From Leptodontidium sp. MPI-SDFR-AT-0119 (Eukaryota; Ascomycota; Leotiomycetes; Helotiales; Leptodontidiaceae): a stretch of DNA of 64,000 bases. The stretch is from positions 2,108,001-2,172,000 of the forward strand of contig JAHLEZ010000004.1 of the NCBI GenBank assembly GCA_020726505.1. The letters are read 5' to 3'. Position 1 is the first letter of the stretch, and each line of letters opens with the position of its first letter. Positions 58,171 to 64,000 of the stretch are shown here, piece by piece. The translations under genes were made by a program, and so were the position numbers. The notes beneath the pieces are model-generated. The model was given only the letters and a program-made list of their open reading frames with translations, ran no database searches and was not told the DNA's origin.

Positions 58171-60387
58171 TCACAATTCATCATCATGGGCAAAGCTTGG
58201 GGGTTCTTCATCCAAATCGAACCCCGAATCTTCGTCAAAAGTTTGGAGGTCTTCTTCCTCCAGGGTTCCAACAAACGCACGTCTGACGAATCGCAGCCAG
58301 ACTTTGTTCTTCTCATGTTGTCGGTGGTGTTTCTTCTTCTTATGTTTCTCCTTCTGGGCTTCAATTTCTCCGTCATCGTTATCATTATCATCGATATAAT
58401 CGTCTTCATCCTCGAGAATTTCGTCGTCTTCGCCGGACTCGTTATCAAACTCTTCGTCATCGAAAGATTCGTCAATCCGATCACCCTTTGGAGGCTTGTA
58501 CTGCCCTATCCTGTGAGCAAGCTTGATATAGCTCCGCACAGTCAAGTCCTTTAACTTGTATATGGGGTCGGTGAAAGTATCGTATTCAACTTGGAATCGG
58601 AAACGCTTCGGATGGGGAACCTTGTCCTTTGGATGCTTCCCCTTGTGCTTCCCCTCGTGCCATTTATCAGTGTCTACATCCTCGTCTCCAACGTAATTAT
58701 CATGGTTGATGTAAGTCAGATTGGCAAAGTATTGAGTGTAGCCCAGTAAAGTCAAAGACTGGGGAGAGTACGCGGGCCCGGGCGGTGAGCTTTTCGAGGG
58801 TGGAGATGGAACAATGAGATCCGGGTTCTTGGGCTTCTTTGGCTTCTTGTGCTGCTTCTTCTTTTTGGCAATTGATTCTTCGTCATTGTCTTCATCCTCG
58901 TTATCTGCTTCGTCGATGGTTGGGTCGAATACCTCTTCAAGCCAGTCCATCTCTTCCGCTTGTTCCGAGGCTCGTGCGTTGGCCCAGGTTGCTGAGAGGT
59001 CGAGTCCACTGATGTTGTACTCCATTACTCGAAGAGTTGGGAAGAAGTTAGGAACAATGCTTGGGCTGACATGAGTGACCTGGAATCGTTCTCCCCATGG
59101 TCCACCAATCTTCTTCAGAGCTCTATCTTTTTTGCTCTTCTTGCCCTTCTTGCCTTTATGCTTCTTGCTGAGATCGTCCACCGTCTCATCATCATTGAAT
59201 GCAACATTTGGGTTTGGCAAGCCAGACCAATCTGCCCGGAGTTCTTCGAGATAATCGTTTGCAGACTCGATTGAAAGCTCCTCTTCCATCAATGAGCGTA
59301 TTGACTCAGTCTCAGATGCATCTCCACCAGCAATGACTAGATCAATGTGCTTCTTGTCTTGGAGCATAAAATGATCGATGTTCATATGCCCGAATAGCCC
59401 TCCAACAATGACATCTCGGTATTGATCCAGCCACAATGTGTATTTCTGCCAGCAAGTCTCGTCCCAGAGTTGTTTGCTCTCCGTTCTCGCTGGCGGGACA
59501 TGGCCGATGAGGATTGCCTTCATGCCACGATCTCGTATAAATTGAAGCTGGATTCGAAGCCATTCGAAGTGCTCGTAGCCTGGCTCGGATCGTAGGGCAC
59601 AGCCATCGACCGCCGCATTGTGGTCGAAGAAATAGAGGGTATTCAAGCTGAACACAGCCAATTTCTTCGGGATGACTTCAACAAAGTACCAGCCTCCTCT
59701 CTCAAAGCCATGCCTCTGCTCTTCTGGTATGAACTTGCTCCAAATATCGGTGTATGTCTTCAGCCATTTGTTCGGCCCCGAGAGGAGGATATTGTGGGGA
59801 AGAATGTCATTGTTGCCAAATGTAGAGATGATTGGGATTGCGAGATCTTTCTTGGGATTGTTATCGGTGCTGAAGACCTCCAGGAACTTGTCTGCGATCC
59901 ACTTATTCGTATCGAGGACTTCGTTGGCGTTTCTAGGAATCTTTTCGTCGCTATCGTGCCGCGCAGAGTCGCCCGTCCATATGACGAAATCGATGTTGTC
60001 CTTGATATTCTCCTCGATCCACTTGAACGTCGCGTTTATGAGGGCGAAGGGTGTATCGCAATCTGATGTTTCGGCGCCATATGTGCCTGCCAGGCCCTTG
60101 CCTCTGTGACACGCATCTTCCTCCTGGGTCGAAGAATGGACTTTGTAGTGAAGGTCTGGATGGAGGTCTACAGACTGATTAGCCAGGCCCACGAAAGATA
60201 AGATCCAGATCAGCCGCCCACCTGTGATATGCAGAAACCTCCCATGCAATCGTCGTGCTTGTACCTGTTCCTGTGGATGGTCCTGATCCTCCAATGGCAC
60301 CTGCAGGACGGATTGTGTATCGCCGATGGGTGTACCATGCGAAAAATTCAGCAGACAGGCTGCTAATAATATTGTGGTTGAACGCAT
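58171..60387 (-). CDS. PPN1: Endopolyphosphatase PPN1
   Basis: Vacuolar enzyme that cleaves inorganic polyphosphate chains internally; metallophosphoesterase fold. Exons 60387-60222 and 60167-58171; 2163 nt, 720 residues, near the yeast length. Start MRSTTILLAACLLNFSHG, a signal-anchor helix. Removing intron 60221-60168 (54 nt, GTGGGC...CTGTAG) creates FLHITDLHPDLHY with the metal ligands D56 and H58. Other metallophosphatase motifs: FVIWTGDSARHD, TFGNNDILPHN, IGHVPPA and GLFGHMNIDHF. Three very charged inserts (Lys-rich KKHKGKKGKKSKK; Asp/Glu runs; KHKKKKHHRQHEK) lie between and after the core, common in fungal PPN1. The intron is stop-free in frame. Confidence 0.94.
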   Translation of the reverse strand: MRSTTILLAACLLNFSHGTPIGDTQSVLQVPLEDQDHPQEQVQARRLHGRFLHITGGRLIWILSFVGLANQSVDLHPDLHYKVHSSTQEEDACHRGKGLAGTYGAETSDCDTPFALINATFKWIEENIKDNIDFVIWTGDSARHDSDEKIPRNANEVLDTNKWIADKFLEVFSTDNNPKKDLAIPIISTFGNNDILPHNILLSGPNKWLKTYTDIWSKFIPEEQRHGFERGGWYFVEVIPKKLAVFSLNTLYFFDHNAAVDGCALRSEPGYEHFEWLRIQLQFIRDRGMKAILIGHVPPARTESKQLWDETCWQKYTLWLDQYRDVIVGGLFGHMNIDHFMLQDKKHIDLVIAGGDASETESIRSLMEEELSIESANDYLEELRADWSGLPNPNVAFNDDETVDDLSKKHKGKKGKKSKKDRALKKIGGPWGERFQVTHVSPSIVPNFFPTLRVMEYNISGLDLSATWANARASEQAEEMDWLEEVFDPTIDEADNEDEDNDEESIAKKKKQHKKPKKPKNPDLIVPSPPSKSSPPGPAYSPQSLTLLGYTQYFANLTYINHDNYVGDEDVDTDKWHEGKHKGKHPKDKVPHPKRFRFQVEYDTFTDPIYKLKDLTVRSYIKLAHRIGQYKPPKGDRIDESFDDEEFDNESGEDDEILEDEDDYIDDNDNDDGEIEAQKEKHKKKKHHRQHEKNKVWLRFVRRAFVGTLEEEDLQTFDEDSGFDLDEEPPSFAHDDEL

Positions 60388-61670
60388 TGCGTCACAGTCT
60401 GGAGAAAAGGATACCTAGGGTAGGGTATGATGCTCAGGAGAAATCCTCATTCTTGAACGAATGAGAGAGACGAATATGATGGAAAAGAAGAAGCGTTGCT
60501 CTGGCTCTGTTGATATCCGCTCTCGAGCTGAGCGCCTGGGCCTGGAAGGTACGGTGACGTTCGTGGCTGCTTCTTACTGGGATTTCATGAACAGGTTCCC
60601 GGAGTCAAAGCTTTTGAAACCGAGTCTTGAGGTTCCAAGTATCTCCAGAAACAATAGAAAGTCGCCGTCGTCGGCGAACATATGCGGGAATACGCCTTTG
60701 ATGTATTCTTGGTCTTGAACACACACCCGTCCTATTGCAGCCCTCAAGGTGCCAGTGTCTCACTCACCCACTCACTCGTCTTTTTGAAGGAAGTCATTTC
60801 ATCCAATCACACATACACGTGTAGAACATCGAGTCAGATGTATCGCTGACGCTCGCTGGGTAGGTAGTCTCTTCTGACGAAAGTCACCATCCAGCTTGCA
60901 TGGGGATATACTCACGCGACCGTGTTTGAGCGATTTCTTCATTACCATCACAATTGGCTGAGTTTGTGTTGCGTGAGATGCAGATGCAGATGCAGACGCA
61001 TCGTGATGCATGTGTGAAGGGTCCTCTTAATTGCTCGGTTATTGCCGTCACCAACACAGCTGGGCCACATCCAGCAGAAAATACGAACGCAGTTATCACC
61101 ACCTACCTACCTAGTCTTGGGAAGTACTAAGAATAAGATTATGGCGTCATTTATCAACTAATTCACCTGTCACGATATTTCGAGTCTACTTTGACATTCT
61201 CACAATATTCCAACACACTCTTCGGGGAGCCAACTTACAGAGTTCCGCTGCTACCCCTAGACCAGAGCTTATTAGCTAGCTAAAATATGCAGTACTAGGT
61301 TCGGCTTGTAAGATATTATGAGCTCGATAATTAGAGTAAGTACTTTTATAGATACTTAGGGGAATTATAAAGCCGAAGATATCCTATTTAGTTGGTCTAG
61401 GAGTTTCATAGGGCGGTAGAGCAGTCACTGGCGCGAGACGCAGAACTCCAAATGGACTTAAAGACTCGGGAGTGCAAACAGGATAAATTAGTAACTCTCT
61501 TGCATCAGACTGAGTCACTCTAATGCATCAGCATCATTCCCATCACACGAGGGTGGCTCACGTTGGCTGAACCCTAGCCTGGGTGGGGGTGGCAACATCC
61601 CCACCCACAAATCTATTACTATTATATATTGAAATAAGGACCCCAGCCACATCAAACAAGCAAAGTTCAA
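60388..61670. other. Intergenic, PPN1 upstream region
   Basis: About 1.3 kb. The part from about 61240 to 61420 is A/T-rich and may be a worn repeat. A TACCTACCTAG-type motif occurs at about 61103. No gene was supported. Confidence 0.4.
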
Positions 61671-61751
61671 GGCGTTTTGGCTGAGTGGTTATAGCGATAG
61701 ACTAGAAATCTATTTCCTTCGGGAGCGTAGGTTCAAATCCTGCAGACGTCG
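61671..61751 (+). tRNA. tRNA-Ser (anticodon AGA)
   Basis: An 81-nt class II cloverleaf. Acceptor GGCGTTT pairs with AGACGTC (two G-U pairs), discriminator G. D-arm GCT...AGC. Anticodon stem ATAGA/TCTAT encloses loop CTAGAAA with anticodon AGA. A long variable arm with TTCG-type hairpin and T-arm GTAGG-TTCAAAT-CCTGC follow. A T-run 10-20 nt downstream fits a Pol III terminator. No intron. Confidence 0.93.
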
Positions 61752-62583
61752 CAAAACTTTACTTTTTGACTTTTTTTTGTTCCCATTTACTTGACGTGAT
61801 ACTATTGCTTGTTCTTGAAGCTGTTGTAGTACGTGCAAGATGGGTTTTTGGCTTTTGTTGCGGTCCCGAAGAGACAACGTAACAAAACGTCTTTCGGCCT
61901 ATGAGGCTTCCAGGGCAGCCTTACAGTGACTCCAGCGCAGCAGCCCCCTACAATTTCCATGCGTGAGCTATTGTGAACAGCGGTGTCACCGTTCAGCGCA
62001 TGGCGATAAGCTCTTGCCAACGCTTTTCAGGGACTCGCACCCCGTATTTACAGGCCCTGGAGAGTCCATTGCACTCTTGCTCTGTAAAATCTTTTCTCTA
62101 TAAAATTCTACTCCGTCCTTCAAAGCTCTCCTTTAAAACGATCTTAAAAAAATTGGAAGCCATTCACCATAAATATTTTTCCCAATGTGCACTTGTTCAG
62201 GGTATGAAGCCTTTTAAACCGAACAAATTCCAAGTTCGGTTATTCGGGAAGAATGAACGTCCTCGACTGGGATCTGTATGTACGACAACAAGCTCTTGAG
62301 TAGGGTACGAGTATAACCATAGAAAATAGCCTCGTCGTGATACTTTTCTATCAAGCTAGACAAGTAATTATTGGAAGTGCTATCCCTCAAGCGAAATTTT
62401 AATTGACCTGTCCACCATCTTACATTTTGCTCCATGCACACACACCCTTCAAAACCAACCCAAACTCCGAATGAAAGCACTTCAACACCTCGGGCAAATA
62501 ATTGTATTCTATGTATTCTAACTAGGTACCCATCTTCTATATATCCCACTATTCTACTGCATACCAAACATTAAACATCCCAC
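61752..62583. other. Intergenic, tRNA-Ser 3' flank and WSC gene 3' flank
   Basis: About 830 nt. T-runs right after the tRNA act as terminator. Short ORFs only; no gene was recognised. Confidence 0.45.
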
Positions 62584-64000
62584 TCAGAACGCCTCCAAGT
62601 AATTCTTCTGCCATCTCTTTTTATCCCTCAAAAGCACCGGCTGGTATTTATACACATCCAAAAGTCCCCCCGCACCACAGTATTCCTTGTTATTCCCACT
62701 ACACAACATATTACAACTGGTGCTAGCAACCAAGACGGCGGCAGTCGGTAGGGTTGAAGCACAGTAGCATTCACTTGCTATTTCCAGCACGTCAGCGATT
62801 ATCACGAAAAATGTTGGATATGAGTGAGTGGGAAGAGGACTTACCATATTCTATACCAGCATACGTCCCATCCGGCATATTCGACTGACAGAACGCAACG
62901 CACGATTCCACAGACATGTTCGTCCCATCCGCATACACCACAGCGCCGAGTAACCGACCCCCAGCCGCTTCCTGATAACAGCCTGAATACGCGTATTGCC
63001 CAACACTCTTCGGATGCGATGGGTAGACATAGGCTGTATTATTGAACACGCTGAGCCTGCTAGGTCCACCACAGAGTTCTAGGGTGTTTCCATTGCATGG
63101 CATGCTGCAGTCGGTATTTCCAAGGGTCGCGGGGCTGGTGATTTGGTTGGCGCAGTAGCATTCTGACGAGTATTCGATTCCGGCGAGGGCGAAGTTGTTG
63201 GCCGCGCAGAAGGCCTGGCATGATTCCACTGTCATGGAGTCACCAGATGCGTAGGCTGCTCCAGGTAAAGTTCGACCTTCCACTTCGTTGGCACAGCCCA
63301 TGTATTTCCATGAGCCGTTCATTTGACCTGGGACGGGAGTGCCGGTCCAAAGTGGTGGAGGACCTGTCGTTGTGGCGACTTTCGTGGATGAGCTTGTCTT
63401 GGATGAGCTTCGGGAAGATGATGGTACTAATTTTTGTCAGCTTTGATACCTGGAAATCTGTAAGGAAGCTTGAGAATTTACCAGTTATCGTCGAACGCAG
63501 AGTCGTTGAGGCTAAGAGGCCAACATTAGCTTTGACATCTTTAAGAGGATGATGATGTTGATTCGAGGCTAGCCAAATTAGTCTCCAGTGAAGTGATGAC
63601 TACTCAAGTACCTAAGTAGTTGGTAGCCTTCGCTCTCTCTTCATTACCTAGATATATCGAACCTGTTTAAAGTCGCTAAATCATTTCAGAACATTAACTT
63701 CAGGAAAAAGCCGAGCTCAGGTTTAAGTAAGCCTTAGTTTTGATCTTTAAAGTGAATTGTATACCTAGGTAGTAAAGCAACTCTCTTCACCGGAGACGAA
63801 TTTTGCTAGCCTCGATTGGTACTTACAGCTGAGTTTCACGGTCGTTGAACTGCTCCGTGTTGTTGTGGATGGTATGGTACTAGCTGTGAAGGATTTAGTC
63901 GATGTTCCAATCCGTAAGGTACTTCGGGAAGACGAAGATGTAAAAGGTTTGGACGTCGACGTTGGAACTTTGACAGATGTAGATATCTTTGAAATACTTG
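62584..64000 (-). CDS. WSC-domain cell-surface protein, 5' end outside window
   Basis: Secreted or wall protein with at least two cysteine-rich WSC (carbohydrate-binding) domains. Visible exons: 64000-63827, 63511-63482, 63426-62845, 62777-62584; about 325 residues. From the window edge: a Ser/Thr/Lys-rich stalk (STSVKVPTSTSKPF), then WSC1 (YMGCANEVEGRTLPG, ESCQAFCAANN, SECYCANQI, CSMPCNGNTLELCGG) and WSC2 (YSGCYQEAAGGRLLG, ESCVAFCQSN, SECYCAS, CNMLCSGNNKEYCG), ending YLEAF without a membrane tail. The 315-nt intron 63826-63512 may contain a further small exon. Upstream domains, signal peptide and start lie outside the window. Confidence 0.85.

Overview
The window is nuclear DNA of a filamentous ascomycete (Pezizomycotina). 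Coding genes are broken by short GT-AG introns, mostly 47-65 nt, and there are no operons or ribosome binding sites. The gene set (CFEM and WSC wall proteins, a bZIP with a DUF3425-type tail, a full-size PDR transporter, MOB2, HSP78) is typical of that group. A leotiomycete (Helotiales-like) source is my inference from general protein resemblance and was not tested. I rebuilt 21 protein-coding genes exon by exon. In the 19 complete models the exon lengths sum to a whole number of codons. Two genes run off the window: ERB1 at the left and a WSC-domain protein at the right. There are two tRNA genes.

Layout. 1-7.3 kb is dense housekeeping: ERB1 (60S ribosome assembly), a DUF3237 protein, MOB2 (NDR-kinase coactivator, minus strand) and LEO1 (Paf1 complex), the last two divergent. 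7.3-9.6 kb is gene-poor and holds a possible gene relic. 9.6-14 kb carries a patatin-like lipase homologue that seems to lack its catalytic dyad, and an unknown acidic-tailed protein. 14.6-23.4 kb is dense again: HSP78 (minus) diverging from eEF1B-alpha, EMC5 and the meiotic MutS protein MSH5. 24.6-36 kb has a small GPI-type secreted protein, a PDR-type ABC transporter, tRNA-Arg next to a run of 24 G, and a CLC chloride transporter. 36-43.7 kb is mostly noncoding around one bZIP gene. 43.7-51.3 kb holds an ethanolamine kinase, a CFEM GPI protein, a GNAT acetyltransferase and a CorA-like membrane protein. 51.3-64 kb holds a zinc-knuckle low-complexity protein, a degenerate ~166-bp tandem array, endopolyphosphatase PPN1, tRNA-Ser and the WSC protein.

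How the genes relate. There is no sign of a metabolite cluster, provirus, CRISPR array or intact transposon. The genes form an ordinary syntenic mix: ribosome and translation (ERB1, eEF1B, tRNAs), transcription (LEO1, bZIP), proteostasis and membrane insertion (HSP78, EMC5), transport (ABC, CLC, CorA-like), lipid and polyphosphate metabolism (patatin-like, ethanolamine kinase, PPN1), and wall or surface proteins (CFEM, small GPI protein, WSC).

Most unusual: the ~166-bp degenerate tandem array at 55.9-57.1 kb; two independent GC-AG introns; the patatin-like protein with GTATG in place of GXSXG; a CFEM domain with Asn at the usual heme-ligand position; and a stop-free intron in PPN1 that interrupts its metal-binding motif.
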